A stretch of DNA of 64,000 nucleotides from Aestuariibacter sp. A3R04 (GCF_018860805.1 NZ_JAHKQR010000001.1:248001-312000); one strand, 5' to 3'; shown: positions 1-9,292, numbered from the stretch's first letter. Notes: generated by a model not told the origin, from the letters alone. A program made the numbers and translations.

Positions 1-21
1 TGCATATTAAGTCAATATGGT

Positions 22-59
22 GCAATATCACTCATATGTTGTCATTGTGGTGATATTGC
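22..59. repeat. Inverted repeat upstream of the DUF4861/rhaM pair
   Basis: Perfect 10-bp arms GCAATATCAC (22-31) and GTGATATTGC (50-59) are separated by 18 bp. The repeat lies about 80 bp before the first gene. It could be an operator for the DUF4861-rhaM unit or a stem from the end of an upstream gene outside the window; the arms are not GC-rich and no T-run follows, so an operator is slightly favoured. Confidence 0.4.
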
Positions 60-140
60 GCTATGCGCTGCGTACTGGAAATGATGCCGTGTAAAACGGC
101 CTTTGTTATTTGGCGCATCGTCAAATTCGGGAGATGATGA

Positions 141-1052
141 ATGATGAAATACAAGCAGACTTATTACGCTTTTACCGTAATGCTCGCGGTTGCAAGTACG
201 CTGGGGTGTTCTTCAGAAACCCATGTAAATCCATCAAGAGAGTCGACAGGGGTACAGAAAGAAGTAAAAGCTTACGCTAAATTTGTACCGCAACGGCGTG
301 ATGATTTTGCGTGGGAAAACGATAAGGTAGCATTTCGGGTTTATGGCCCGGCGGCTCCATTGGCAGGCCACGCAAGTGGTGTAGATGCCTGGCTAAAAAA
401 AGTTGACTATTCCATTATAGACAAGTGGTATGAAATGCATTTCAACGGCCTGTCCTATCATCAGGATAGGGGAGAGGGATATGACCCTTACCACACAGGT
501 ATCAGCCGGGGAGTTGGTGGGTCTGCAGTTTGGATAAATGACACGCCGTATTACGGTCATAATTTTACGCGCTACGAAATCCATCAAAACAACAGTGAAG
601 AGGTTAAATTTACGCTCTATTACGAATTTGAAACACCGCTGGGTAAGGTAGAGGAAGAAAAACGCGTTGCGCTGGCGTTGGGTTCTAACCTTTATCACGT
701 GGAGTCTAGGTTCTTGTTAAACGGGTCACCGGCATCAATCCCAATCGCTATCGGTGTAGCGACGCACGACGAGAAAGCATCTGTATATCACAACGCTCAA
801 GCAGGCTGGATTGCTGCTTGGGAAATGATCGACGGCAAGGGGTTGGGAACAGGAGCCCTTGTCGAGCCATCCAGAATATCCAGCATTGAGCACAAGCCTT
901 CAGAGAACAAGGACGAAAGTCATATTTGGATAATTACCCAGACTTCAGCAGATGGTTTGTTAAGCTATTACGCAGGGTTCGCTTGGGAAGGTGCTGAAGA
1001 AATTACCACGATAGAACAGTGGAAACATTACTTAAATACCTTCGGAAGTTAA
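141..1052 (+). CDS. DUF4861 family lipoprotein
   Basis: A 303-residue secreted lipoprotein: the signal peptide ends in a lipobox with Cys23 (STLGC). The conserved block near residues 50-75, FVPQRRDDFAWENDKVAFRV followed by YGPA, is typical of DUF4861 proteins, which recur in polysaccharide loci of marine bacteria and have no assigned reaction that I know of. Length is short for the family (many members exceed 350 residues). The start is preceded by GGGA at 129-132; the second Met is an alternative. It lies 3 bp before the rhamnose mutarotase gene, so the two are almost certainly co-transcribed. This suggests a role in periplasmic processing of rhamnose-containing oligosaccharides. Family call is firm; function is open. 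Confidence 0.8.
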   Translation: MMKYKQTYYAFTVMLAVASTLGCSSETHVNPSRESTGVQKEVKAYAKFVPQRRDDFAWENDKVAFRVYGPAAPLAGHASGVDAWLKKVDYSIIDKWYEMHFNGLSYHQDRGEGYDPYHTGISRGVGGSAVWINDTPYYGHNFTRYEIHQNNSEEVKFTLYYEFETPLGKVEEEKRVALALGSNLYHVESRFLLNGSPASIPIAIGVATHDEKASVYHNAQAGWIAAWEMIDGKGLGTGALVEPSRISSIEHKPSENKDESHIWIITQTSADGLLSYYAGFAWEGAEEITTIEQWKHYLNTFGS

Positions 1053-1055
1053 ACA

Positions 1056-1370
1056 ATGGAAAAAATCGCGTTTGTCATGACACTCAAACCTGGGTTTGAG
1101 AACGAATACAAAAAACGTCACGATGAAATATGGCCGGAGCTAGTTGACGAACTGAAAATGGCTGGTGTATCTGATTACAGCATTTTTCACGAAGCTAGCT
1201 CAAATAAACTCTTTGCGGTACTAAAGCGAGAACCGTCTCATACTATGGACACATTGCCTGCCAACCCGGTGGTAAAAAAATGGTGGGCGTACATGGCCGA
1301 CATTATGGATACACATGAGAGTAATGAACCTGTGACGACCGATCTTAAAATGATGTTTCACTTAGAATAA
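1056..1370 (+). CDS. rhaM: L-rhamnose mutarotase
   Basis: A 104-residue cytoplasmic protein that interconverts the alpha and beta anomers of L-rhamnose, feeding the isomerase with the preferred anomer. Length and the family pattern are typical: an N-terminal [20 protein letters not shown] with the conserved His, the YSIFHE strand with a second His, and [15 protein letters not shown] near residues 68-82. It follows the DUF4861 gene by 3 bp, forming a two-gene unit about 61 kb away from rhaI and rhaEW at the other end of the window. A weak stem (GGTGTC 1399-1404 / GACACC 1422-1427) lies after the stop and may end the transcript. Confidence 0.93.
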   Translation: MEKIAFVMTLKPGFENEYKKRHDEIWPELVDELKMAGVSDYSIFHEASSNKLFAVLKREPSHTMDTLPANPVVKKWWAYMADIMDTHESNEPVTTDLKMMFHLE

Positions 1371-1552
1371 TTCTACTTTCAACGCAAAAATACGCACTGG
1401 TGTCAGTCTAACAATTCCAAAGACACCGGCGCGATGCATACCATCCTCTCTGGAAAGTAGGCTTCGTTTAAACACTTCAGTACACGGCAGAAAAGTATAC
1501 TGAATGAGTTGTTTTTCTCATTCTCCTCGTAGTTTTAGGAAAGGAGAGTTAA

Positions 1553-2710
1553 TTGAAAATCCTAATTTTAAACGAATCGCGGCAAATCGGATTGCACGCA
1601 CACATAGAAAAACGATGTGCAGTATCACCCGGCACCGTATCTAAACTCGTTCGCAAAGGTATCGATGTAGTTATCGAGAAGGGAGCGGGATTTCACGCCA
1701 ATTACGAAGACAGCGAGTTCGAACGTTCCGGCGCAAAACTGATAGAAACGGCTGATGAAGTCGTGAGTGAGATTGATGTACTTGCTTGCGTGAACGCTCC
1801 TAATGAATTGCTCGCTTCGACCTTGCCCGCCAATACTATCGTGATCGGCCACTTAGATCCGTTCTTTCAACAACCACTTATCAACTGTCTGGCTGAGTCA
1901 AATATCACAGCGCTTTCCGTTGAAATGATCCCACGAAGTTCTCGCGCACAAAAAATGGATGCGTTGAGTTCACAAGCCAGTCTGGCGGGGTACGCGATGG
2001 TAATGAAAGCAGCAAACGCCCTACCATCTATTCTTCCAATGATGATGACGCCATCGGGCACCATAAAGCCAGCAAAGGTATTCGTTATAGGTGCGGGCGT
2101 GGCCGGACTTCAGGCTATCGCCACAGCAAAACGACTTGGTGCAAATGTGCTTGCGTACGACACCCGCCCAGTTGTGGCAGAACAAGTAGAGTCTCTTGGG
2201 GGGAAGTTTCTAAAAGTAGATATTGGGGAAACAGGCCAAACGAAAGACGGCTATGCCAAAGCGCTTACAGAGAAACAACAAGCGATTCTGGCTGATGCGC
2301 AAAAAGACGCTATCGCGCAATCCGATATCGTCATCACAACCGCGCAACTCTTCGGACGTAAGCCGCCGGTATTGATAAATCAACAAACCTTAAAATTGAT
2401 GAAACCGGGAAGTGTTGTGGTTGATATGGCCGCACTTTCGGGTGGCAATGTGGAAGGCTCTGAACCCGGTAAAACAGTAGTGATAAATGGGGTTACGGTG
2501 ATCGGAACAGGTAATTGGAGCGAAGAGGTATCACGAGCAGCGACGGACATGTATGCCAATAACATATATAACTTGTTGGATGAATTTGTCAAAGATGATC
2601 CCCTTTCTTTCCAGTTGTCTTTCGACGATGACATTCTCGCCGCGTCTGTGATAACTCATAACGGAAAAATAAGAAATGAAACATTGTTAAAAGCATACGA
2701 GGGCGCTTAA
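1553..2710 (+). CDS. pntAA: NAD(P) transhydrogenase subunit alpha, part 1 (NAD-binding domain)
   Basis: A 385-residue soluble dI domain of the proton-translocating nicotinamide nucleotide transhydrogenase, which binds NAD(H) on the cytoplasmic face. It resembles alanine dehydrogenase: the Rossmann loop FVIGAGVAGLQAIATAKRLGA is near residues 178-198, and an RSSRAQKMDALSSQA segment is typical of PntA. The start is TTG at 1553, supported by a very strong AAAGGAGAG ribosome site 5 bp upstream; no ATG competes. In E. coli PntA is one ~510-residue chain; here, as in Rhodospirillum rubrum, it is split, with the membrane part encoded 2 bp downstream. It forms an operon with pntAB and pntB. Confidence 0.93.
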   Translation: MKILILNESRQIGLHAHIEKRCAVSPGTVSKLVRKGIDVVIEKGAGFHANYEDSEFERSGAKLIETADEVVSEIDVLACVNAPNELLASTLPANTIVIGHLDPFFQQPLINCLAESNITALSVEMIPRSSRAQKMDALSSQASLAGYAMVMKAANALPSILPMMMTPSGTIKPAKVFVIGAGVAGLQAIATAKRLGANVLAYDTRPVVAEQVESLGGKFLKVDIGETGQTKDGYAKALTEKQQAILADAQKDAIAQSDIVITTAQLFGRKPPVLINQQTLKLMKPGSVVVDMAALSGGNVEGSEPGKTVVINGVTVIGTGNWSEEVSRAATDMYANNIYNLLDEFVKDDPLSFQLSFDDDILAASVITHNGKIRNETLLKAYEGA

Positions 2711-2712
2711 CC

Positions 2713-2997
2713 ATGGAAACTATTTACTTACTATTTATTGTTCTACTGGCTGCTTTTCTGGGTTTTGAACTTATTCGTAAAGTACCGGCTACACTCCATA
2801 CGCCTTTAATGTCTGGATCGAATGCGATTTCAGGCATCACTCTCGTGGGCGCACTTACCGCGTCAGGCGCAGGTAGCAGTACGTTAACAACGATACTGGG
2901 CACAACGGCGGTGGCGCTGGCCAGCATAAACGTTGTGGGCGGTTATCTGGTTACAGATCGCATGCTTGGCATGTTTAAAAAGAAAGATAATAGCTAA
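2713..2997 (+). CDS. pntAB: NAD(P) transhydrogenase subunit alpha, part 2 (membrane domain)
   Basis: A 94-residue hydrophobic protein with about three transmembrane segments, corresponding to the C-terminal membrane domain of E. coli PntA. The conserved run VPATLHTPLMSGSNAISGIT near residues 25-44 is diagnostic. It starts 2 bp after pntAA and ends 12 bp before pntB. Together with PntB it forms the proton channel that couples hydride transfer from NADH to NADP+ to the proton gradient. Confidence 0.95.
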   Translation: METIYLLFIVLLAAFLGFELIRKVPATLHTPLMSGSNAISGITLVGALTASGAGSSTLTTILGTTAVALASINVVGGYLVTDRMLGMFKKKDNS

Positions 2998-3009
2998 GAG
3001 AGTGCGAAC

Positions 3010-4392
3010 ATGACTTTAGAAATACTGATAAATCTGGCCTATGTGGTCGCTGCCGGGCTTTTCATTCTTGGCCTTAAATTGTTGAGTCACCCCTCTACCG
3101 CGCGGAAGGGAAATCTTGTGTCTGCGGTAGGTATGTTAGTAGCAGTGATAGTAACCCTACTTGATCAACACATAATCAGTTACCACTACATATTTATCGG
3201 CGTGCTGATTGGTGGCCTTTACGGCGCATGGAAGGCACGAAGCGTACAAATGACGCAAATGCCGGAAATGGTATCGTTATTTAATGGTTTTGGCGGTGCG
3301 GCTTCTTTGTTGTTGGGGTGGGCGACGGTGAGCTCTATGGATTCAGAAGTGTTGGCAAGTACTCACTTTTTTATTTTTGTTACTGTACTTTTGACCCTTC
3401 TCATTGGGGGCGTGACATTCTCTGGTTCTGTTATCGCCTGGGGTAAGCTCTCTGGAAAACTATCGTCGAAGGCACTGATTTTCACAGGGCTTCGCGAGCT
3501 TAGCCTGTTGCATATTGTGGCGATGGCAGCTGTAGGTTTCTTATTTGTAAACGAGCCTTCAAATATGTTGTGGCTGTATTGCACTATCGCAATAGGTCTG
3601 AGCTTCGGACTTTGGGCAACGATATCCATTGGCGGTGCAGATATGCCGGTAGTAATTGCATTGCTCAATAGTTACTCAGGGATTGCGGCATCGGCAGCGG
3701 GGTTGGCGGTAGGGAATACTATCTTGATTGTGACTGGTCTTTTAGTCGGTGCATCGGGGCTGATACTCACGAATATCATGTGTAAAGCCATGAACCGCTC
3801 TTTGATGAACGTACTTCTTTCTGGGTTTTCAAAACCTGTTGAGCAAGGTGAAGCCATATCGGGAGAAATTAAAGTATTGTCTGCTCAAGACGCGTTTTAT
3901 GTGTTGGAGGCGGCCCAGGCCGTTCTTGTTGTACCTGGCTATGGTATGGCAGTCGCACAAGCACAACATGCGGTGCGAGAGTTACACATTTTGTTGGAAG
4001 AGAACGGTTGTACCGTAGATTATGCGATTCACGCTGTCGCAGGCCGAATGCCTGGTCATATGAATGTTCTTTTGGCTGAAGCGGATGTGCCTTACGACCA
4101 ACTCTATGAGATGGATGATGTTAATCCGCGTATGGAGAACTACGACGTGGCTATTGTAATAGGGGCGAATGATGTAGTTAATCCCGCCGCCAAGGAAATG
4201 AAAGGAAGCCCAATTTACGGTATGCCGGTTATTGAAGCCTATCGAGCGAAAACAGTATTTGTTCTTAAACGGTCTGCTAACGCAGGTTTTGCGGGAGTGG
4301 ATAACCCTCTGTTTTTCAGGGAAAATACCAGAATGATTCTGGGCGATGCGAAAGATACTATTAATAGTCTAATTCGCGAATTCGGCGATTAA
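3010..4392 (+). CDS. pntB: NAD(P) transhydrogenase subunit beta
   Basis: A 460-residue inner-membrane protein: multiple transmembrane helices over about residues 1-265, then the NADP(H)-binding dIII domain. Family marks include MPEMVSLFNGFGGAASLLLG near residue 80, the dIII loop VVPGYGMAVAQAQH near residue 305, and AGRMPGHMNVLLAEADVPYD near residue 345. Length matches E. coli PntB (462). It is the last gene of the pnt operon; a strong hairpin with T-run follows directly. The complex would supply NADPH from the NADH made during rhamnose and uronate oxidation. Confidence 0.96.
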   Translation: MTLEILINLAYVVAAGLFILGLKLLSHPSTARKGNLVSAVGMLVAVIVTLLDQHIISYHYIFIGVLIGGLYGAWKARSVQMTQMPEMVSLFNGFGGAASLLLGWATVSSMDSEVLASTHFFIFVTVLLTLLIGGVTFSGSVIAWGKLSGKLSSKALIFTGLRELSLLHIVAMAAVGFLFVNEPSNMLWLYCTIAIGLSFGLWATISIGGADMPVVIALLNSYSGIAASAAGLAVGNTILIVTGLLVGASGLILTNIMCKAMNRSLMNVLLSGFSKPVEQGEAISGEIKVLSAQDAFYVLEAAQAVLVVPGYGMAVAQAQHAVRELHILLEENGCTVDYAIHAVAGRMPGHMNVLLAEADVPYDQLYEMDDVNPRMENYDVAIVIGANDVVNPAAKEMKGSPIYGMPVIEAYRAKTVFVLKRSANAGFAGVDNPLFFRENTRMILGDAKDTINSLIREFGD

Positions 4393-4402
4393 ACTCAAGT
4401 TC

Positions 4403-4431
4403 AAAAGGCCCGTATTTGTACGGGCCCTTTT
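4403..4431 (+). terminator. Rho-independent terminator of the pnt operon
   Basis: Eight-bp stem GGCCCGTA (4407-4414) / TACGGGCC (4419-4426) with a 4-base loop TTTG, followed by CTTTTG. It lies 10 bp after the pntB stop. It also shows that the following gene does not start at the TTG at 4435, directly after the stem. Confidence 0.85.
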
Positions 4432-4467
4432 GATTTGCTAAACCTTACCGAAAATGGTGTCGTTCTT

Positions 4468-4968
4468 ATGTCTTTCGAAATTCTCGGACAAGTCTTTGGT
4501 ATATTAGCCTTCTTGGTGGCGATTTATTCATTTACGCATAAAAACGACCGCAAACTCAAAGTGAGTTTGATCGTAATGTTTTCATTCCAAACAGCACATT
4601 TTTTCTTTTTAGGTTCAATAACAGGCACTATTGCTAACGCACTTAATTTTTTCCGCACAATTATTTCTATAGGAAGTACGCATCGTTATGTGGGTGCTAT
4701 ATTTATTCTATTAAATGTCACATGGGGTGTTGCGAACGTAAAAGGCTATATCGACGTATTACCTATCCTGGGTGCGAGCGTTGGAACGTATGCCATTTTC
4801 TATGCGTCCGGCATCAAGATGCGAAAGCTGTTTATCTGTGGCGCCGTATTTTGGTTGATCAATAACATTTATCTAGGATCAATAGGTGGAGTATTACTAG
4901 AGATTACGGTAATCCTAGCGAATGGATTTACGATTTTACGGCTTAAGAAAGGTGCGGTGAATAATTAA
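4468..4968 (+). CDS. YgjV-like inner-membrane protein
   Basis: A 166-residue protein with about five to six hydrophobic segments and almost no soluble parts. The motif SFQTAHFFFLGS and the overall pattern resemble the YgjV family of inner-membrane proteins of unknown function. The ATG at 4468 is preferred over an in-frame TTG at 4435, which directly abuts the pnt terminator. It has its own short 5' region and is convergent with the sulfatase that follows, so it is probably not part of the ulvan pathway. Confidence 0.7.
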   Translation: MSFEILGQVFGILAFLVAIYSFTHKNDRKLKVSLIVMFSFQTAHFFFLGSITGTIANALNFFRTIISIGSTHRYVGAIFILLNVTWGVANVKGYIDVLPILGASVGTYAIFYASGIKMRKLFICGAVFWLINNIYLGSIGGVLLEITVILANGFTILRLKKGAVNN

Positions 4969-4971
4969 GAA

Positions 4972-4999
4972 GCGAGTTCAAACTCTATTACGAACTCGC
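4972..4999. terminator. Bidirectional terminator-like hairpin
   Basis: Eight-bp stem GCGAGTTC (4972-4979) / GAACTCGC (4992-4999) lies between two convergent genes, 3 bp after the ygjV-like stop and 11 bp past the end of the minus-strand sulfatase. T-runs are weak on both sides. Confidence 0.6.
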
Positions 5000-5010
5000 T
5001 CTCCCACTTG

Positions 5011-6420
5011 CTATAGAACCTTTCGTTTTTCTATTGGGTACCAACGTTTGAGTTCTTTCATCAAACTCTCTACTTTTTCCGGGTAACGTTTTGCTAAATC
5101 GACCTCTTCATATTCGTCGCTAGCAAGGTGATATAGACGGGGACCTACCAAAAAGTCATCGTGATACTTTTGGTAACTCACGTTTTTCCCGTTGTAACTT
5201 ACGATAAGCTTCCAATCGTCCTTAATTACCCAGCGATAGAGCAACGTCGATTCTATATCATCCAAATCGACCATATCGTGGGCAAAGCCCTCGCCAAAGA
5301 TAGCTTCACGATTAATTGGTGAGCCGCTAGCGAGTTCATCATATAAGTTTAATCCCGGCAGTTCGGTAGGCACTTCAATACCTGCAGCCCCCAAAATTGT
5401 GGGCACAATATCTATACTGCTTACGCGTTCAGGCCTCCACTGAGAAGAGAATATACCCGGTAATGAATATATGATCGGGGTACGTACACCACTTTCATTG
5501 GGGCTTTGTTTCGACTTAGGCAAAAAACGCCCCGTTTGCGTGGGATTGGTTACCCACCCGTTATCGGAGACATATACAACTAACGTATTTTCTCTAAGGC
5601 CACGCTTTTCCAGGTGTTCAAGTAGCTGCCCGTTTGTTTCGTCGAACCATTCAATCATTGCATAGTATTTAGCTATAGATTCCGGTAAATCATATTTCTT
5701 ATATTTAGAGAGTATACGCTTGGGCGGCGTATGTGGGGCATGGGGCATAAACGGCGCGTACCAAACGAAAAATGGTTTATTAGCACTATGGGTGCGATCT
5801 ATAAAATCGGTGATAGTTGAAATGCCTTCTCTACCAATTTTTAACCCTTCATCCCCGTGCCGACCACCAGGATTTGGAAATCCATTTGTCATACCTTCAT
5901 CAAAGCCGCCACGCTGGTAACTACCTTCCCACCATTTCCCTGTTTGCAGAGATACGTAACCCCTTTTACGCAGCAATTCGGGTAACGTTTCAACCGTATC
6001 TATCTTAGCTATTATTTCCGCTCGAAGCCTCTGGTATTCAGTTCCTTCCTTTCCCCCTGGTGTAAGGGAAGATGGGCTATTGCCTGTAATACCATGTTGG
6101 CTTGCGTAAAGACCCGTAGCAATGGTGGCCAGCGATGGCCGGCAAAGCGACGTAGGCACGTAACCTTTAGTAAACGTTACCCCCCCTTCTGCCAGCTCAT
6201 CTAAGTGTGGTGTTTTTACAATGTCATGCCCCATGAAACTATAGTCATTCCACGCGTGGTCGTCAGATAGGATTAGCAATATATTGGGCGGCTGCCTTTC
6301 TGGCGTATCTTCACTGACTGTGTTTTCAATCCGGGTTGTCGTACAGCCCATTGCTGATGCAAGAACAAACAGACTAAGCACGGCTATTTTGCTTGTGGAT
6401 ACGAGGTTACGCATGTGCAT
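5011..6420 (-). CDS. S1-type sulfatase lipoprotein with CRPSL active-site motif
   Basis: A 469-residue lipoprotein (lipobox SAMGC, Cys26) of the formylglycine sulfatase family, expected to remove sulfate esters from ulvan oligosaccharides in the periplasm or at the outer membrane. Metal-binding residues are in LILSDDHAW (about 50-56). The formylglycine site is Cys93 in the context CRPSLATIATG: the usual Arg of C-x-P-S-R is Leu here. Later landmarks are VVYVSDNGW and SGVRTPIIYSLPG. The start at 6420 has AAAGGAG 5 bp upstream and leaves 28 bp to the GH78 stop; a longer reading would overlap GH78. It is the last gene of the six-gene minus-strand operon. Confidence 0.9.
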   Translation of the reverse strand: MHMRNLVSTSKIAVLSLFVLASAMGCTTTRIENTVSEDTPERQPPNILLILSDDHAWNDYSFMGHDIVKTPHLDELAEGGVTFTKGYVPTSLCRPSLATIATGLYASQHGITGNSPSSLTPGGKEGTEYQRLRAEIIAKIDTVETLPELLRKRGYVSLQTGKWWEGSYQRGGFDEGMTNGFPNPGGRHGDEGLKIGREGISTITDFIDRTHSANKPFFVWYAPFMPHAPHTPPKRILSKYKKYDLPESIAKYYAMIEWFDETNGQLLEHLEKRGLRENTLVVYVSDNGWVTNPTQTGRFLPKSKQSPNESGVRTPIIYSLPGIFSSQWRPERVSSIDIVPTILGAAGIEVPTELPGLNLYDELASGSPINREAIFGEGFAHDMVDLDDIESTLLYRWVIKDDWKLIVSYNGKNVSYQKYHDDFLVGPRLYHLASDEYEEVDLAKRYPEKVESLMKELKRWYPIEKRKVL

Positions 6421-6448
6421 AGCTACTCCTTTACTCCAGTTAGCGACA

Positions 6449-9226
6449 TTAAATATCGAATTCAAGCGTGAATTTACCGGGGCGATATAATTCAGGCGCT
6501 TTGTTCGGAACATAGACTGTTGCTTTAGTATTTTGTGGGATAACAAACTCCCATGTGACTTTGCTTTCCTCTTTACGCCATTTGCTTTTTATCTTGCCAT
6601 AACCAGTTGTGTAGCTTGTTTCAATCGAATCGAGTTCACTGGGAAATACTGGCTTTAGCATGAAATGCTGAAAACCTACGCTGTCATCCAAAGGTCGAAT
6701 GCCACCTAACCCTTCAAAAAACCAACCATCGTAGCCAGAATGAAACGGGTGATTCAACGAGCGTCCCGGCGCATCGTCAAGGGTAAGGTTTGCTTTGTTC
6801 ACAAATCCGCCTTTGCGTTCCCACAGCGTGGTAGCGTTGAGATCGTTGATGAGATATGGATACCCAGGGTAACCCTCTGTTTTGAAAATATTGAATGCTG
6901 TATCTTCGTACCCATGATCACTAAGTGCTCTGTAGAGGTATGTTTGACCAAGGGCACCTACTGATGCATGACCGCCCCATTTTTCCACCACATCAGCGTT
7001 CAGTCTATCTGCGACCTGCTGACGTAATGTCTTTGGAACCAAGTTAAATTCAAGGGCCATTGCATCGGCCGTTTGGCTGCCGTAGTGGCCGGTCTCAGGG
7101 TCAAAAATTTCAGTGTGAAACTGCGCTTTTAACGATTCAAATAAATCGCGGTAACGTTTAACGTCTGTCTCAATTGAGAGCGCATCAGCTATTTTGGCCA
7201 TGAGATCAGCGGAATGCGCAAACAGCGCAGAGCTAGTGACTACATGGCTGGTGTGTTGTGGTGTACAGCGTCCACCCACACGAGCCATGCCTGGTTTGAC
7301 GACAGGATCACACCAGTCGCCGTACCCACTTCTAATCATGTTATTGTCGAGTTCCCTGACGCCGGCCCTCATGTATTCCTGCAAGCTTTCATATTGATCA
7401 GCCAGCAAAGAAATATCCCCGTGATGGCGATAATGTTCCCAAGCAATAATGACTTCTGCTACCGCCCAGTCAAATTTCCCTCCGTGAGCACGCCGACCCG
7501 GCACTATTGTGGGTGCTGTAAACGGTGATGTTCTAAAATCACCCAGATACTTCTCCCAGAAATTGCTCATGTTGAAGTTGTAATTTCCGGTAATTAAAGC
7601 CGCATGAGCATCGCCGGTCCACCCGGCACGCTCTCTTATTGGGCAGTCAAAAGGAACACTGATTAAATTGCTCTGATAGCCCCACAGCGCCATATTGTGT
7701 ATTTTGTTTATGAGTTCATCAGAACTACTGAAATGCCCACTGACAGGCACATCGCTTCTCACTAGATATGCGCTGAGTGCATTAAGCGGCGGTGTTGAGT
7801 CAAGCCCAGTAACTTCCACATAGCGGAATCCATGCCAAGTAAAGGTAGGGCGCCATACGGTCGGGTTACTATCGGCCGCGATATAGCCGTCAACTTGCTT
7901 TAACTTAGGTGCACCACCGCCACTTTTCTGACTAATATTGCCCTTCTCATCTACCCATTCAGCGAATCTCAAATAGACACCTTGCCCTTCATTGAGATTA
8001 AGCGCCTGTAAATTTAGCTCTGCAACACCGGTGAAGTTTTGTCCGAAATCGAATACCCATACGTTGGGTTTGGGTGTTAGTATTCGTTTGGGCGTCAGTT
8101 TATCCGCAAGGCGAACGGGTTGTATTAGCTGCGGTTCCAAGGCCTTGGTGGGCCAGGTGTCTAACACTTCAACGGTTTTCCATTCAGAGGTAAGCGCAGC
8201 TTGGTTTGCGGTTTGCCAATTCTCAACCTGTTTTCTATGATCGTACAATTCGCCAGAGAACAGGCCTTCTTTTAAAACCCCCGAGGGATGAGACAACCAC
8301 TTGCCGTTGGTAGTAACAATCTGTGTTGTGCCATCTTTAAATGTAATTTCCAACTGGGCGATGAGTTTAGGTTGTCCATAAGACAAATTTTTCTCAGGTG
8401 ATGAAAACGCGATAGCTTCGTCATACCAACCGCTTCCCAAATGGGCCGCGATTACGTTACTTCCCGGTTTTAAGAGGGTTTCTACTGCATCGGTATTATA
8501 TAAAATGCGCTCTTCATAGTCTGTTTGCCCAGGATCCATGATGCGGGAATCGACTTTGCTGCCGTTAATAAATATTTCATAGTAGCCTGCGGCCGTACTG
8601 TGTAAACGGGCACTTTTAATTTGCTTATCAATATTGAAATCGTGCCTTAATAACGCTGCTGTAGGCTGCAACGCCAGTTTCTCTACTATGAACGCCGGTC
8701 GCTTTTTCTCTATATTTTGTGCACTTGCTGCGTGCCAAATCCATTTGTCGACCTGCGGGGAAACTTCTGCTGCTTCGGGAGATTTTACCTGAATCCATTC
8801 AGCAGCCCAGTCTGCTTTATTGATAAGTCCTGCCTCCCAACTTGAGACACGGCTCCATGAAACCGGAGTTCCATTTTTTGAAGGCCAAACTCGTACTCTC
8901 CAAAAGGCTTGTTGCCGGCTTTCAAGTGGCTTGCCTTGGTACGGAATATTTACAGACCGGGAAGAAGCGACTTTCCCGCTATCCCATAAGTCAGGCTTCC
9001 CGCTAGCGAGTCGTTCTTTTGAGCTGGCGACCTGAATTTGATAATAGCTCTGTTCATCAACATTGGCGTGCCAGGAAAGAGCAGGGTTATGGGTGTGTAC
9101 ATTCAGAGGTTGTACCAGCCCTTCTACCATTAAATTGCCTGGTTGCGAAACGGATTGTTCCACGGCTGAATGACATCCAGTTAAAAAAAAGAGTATTGGT
9201 ATGGAGAAACGGAGTAGGCAATGCAT
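6449..9226 (-). CDS. GH78 alpha-L-rhamnosidase lipoprotein
   Basis: A 925-residue lipoprotein (lipobox FLTGC, Cys18) that should hydrolyse alpha-L-rhamnosyl linkages. Domain order follows GH78: an Ig-like N-terminal domain (about 30-130), the rhamnosidase N domain with WYD and beta-sandwich motifs (about 150-380), the (alpha/alpha)6 catalytic domain with DCPIRERAGWTGDA near residues 525-540 carrying the acidic residues, and a C-terminal sandwich that begins after SLNHPFHSGYDGWFFEGLGG. The catalytic loop lacks one residue relative to the CPQRDERLGWTGDA form of the second GH78 in this window, so they probably differ in specificity. The start at 9226 has CAGGAG 7 bp upstream. It follows GH105 in the operon. 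Confidence 0.92.
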   Translation of the reverse strand: MHCLLRFSIPILFFLTGCHSAVEQSVSQPGNLMVEGLVQPLNVHTHNPALSWHANVDEQSYYQIQVASSKERLASGKPDLWDSGKVASSRSVNIPYQGKPLESRQQAFWRVRVWPSKNGTPVSWSRVSSWEAGLINKADWAAEWIQVKSPEAAEVSPQVDKWIWHAASAQNIEKKRPAFIVEKLALQPTAALLRHDFNIDKQIKSARLHSTAAGYYEIFINGSKVDSRIMDPGQTDYEERILYNTDAVETLLKPGSNVIAAHLGSGWYDEAIAFSSPEKNLSYGQPKLIAQLEITFKDGTTQIVTTNGKWLSHPSGVLKEGLFSGELYDHRKQVENWQTANQAALTSEWKTVEVLDTWPTKALEPQLIQPVRLADKLTPKRILTPKPNVWVFDFGQNFTGVAELNLQALNLNEGQGVYLRFAEWVDEKGNISQKSGGGAPKLKQVDGYIAADSNPTVWRPTFTWHGFRYVEVTGLDSTPPLNALSAYLVRSDVPVSGHFSSSDELINKIHNMALWGYQSNLISVPFDCPIRERAGWTGDAHAALITGNYNFNMSNFWEKYLGDFRTSPFTAPTIVPGRRAHGGKFDWAVAEVIIAWEHYRHHGDISLLADQYESLQEYMRAGVRELDNNMIRSGYGDWCDPVVKPGMARVGGRCTPQHTSHVVTSSALFAHSADLMAKIADALSIETDVKRYRDLFESLKAQFHTEIFDPETGHYGSQTADAMALEFNLVPKTLRQQVADRLNADVVEKWGGHASVGALGQTYLYRALSDHGYEDTAFNIFKTEGYPGYPYLINDLNATTLWERKGGFVNKANLTLDDAPGRSLNHPFHSGYDGWFFEGLGGIRPLDDSVGFQHFMLKPVFPSELDSIETSYTTGYGKIKSKWRKEESKVTWEFVIPQNTKATVYVPNKAPELYRPGKFTLEFDI

Positions 9227-9264
9227 GACAAAGCTCCTGGGGAATATCACATTTTGCATAATAT

Positions 9265-9292
9265 CCCTTGGCCGGGAATGGCCGACCAAGGG
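9265..9292 (-). other. Intercistronic hairpin between the GH105 and GH78 genes
   Basis: Stem CCCTTGG (9265-9271) / CCAAGGG (9286-9292) with GGCC-rich interior lies in the 82-bp gap between the GH105 stop and the GH78 start. There is no T-run on the minus strand after it, so it more likely affects mRNA stability or partial termination than acting as a full terminator. Confidence 0.45.
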
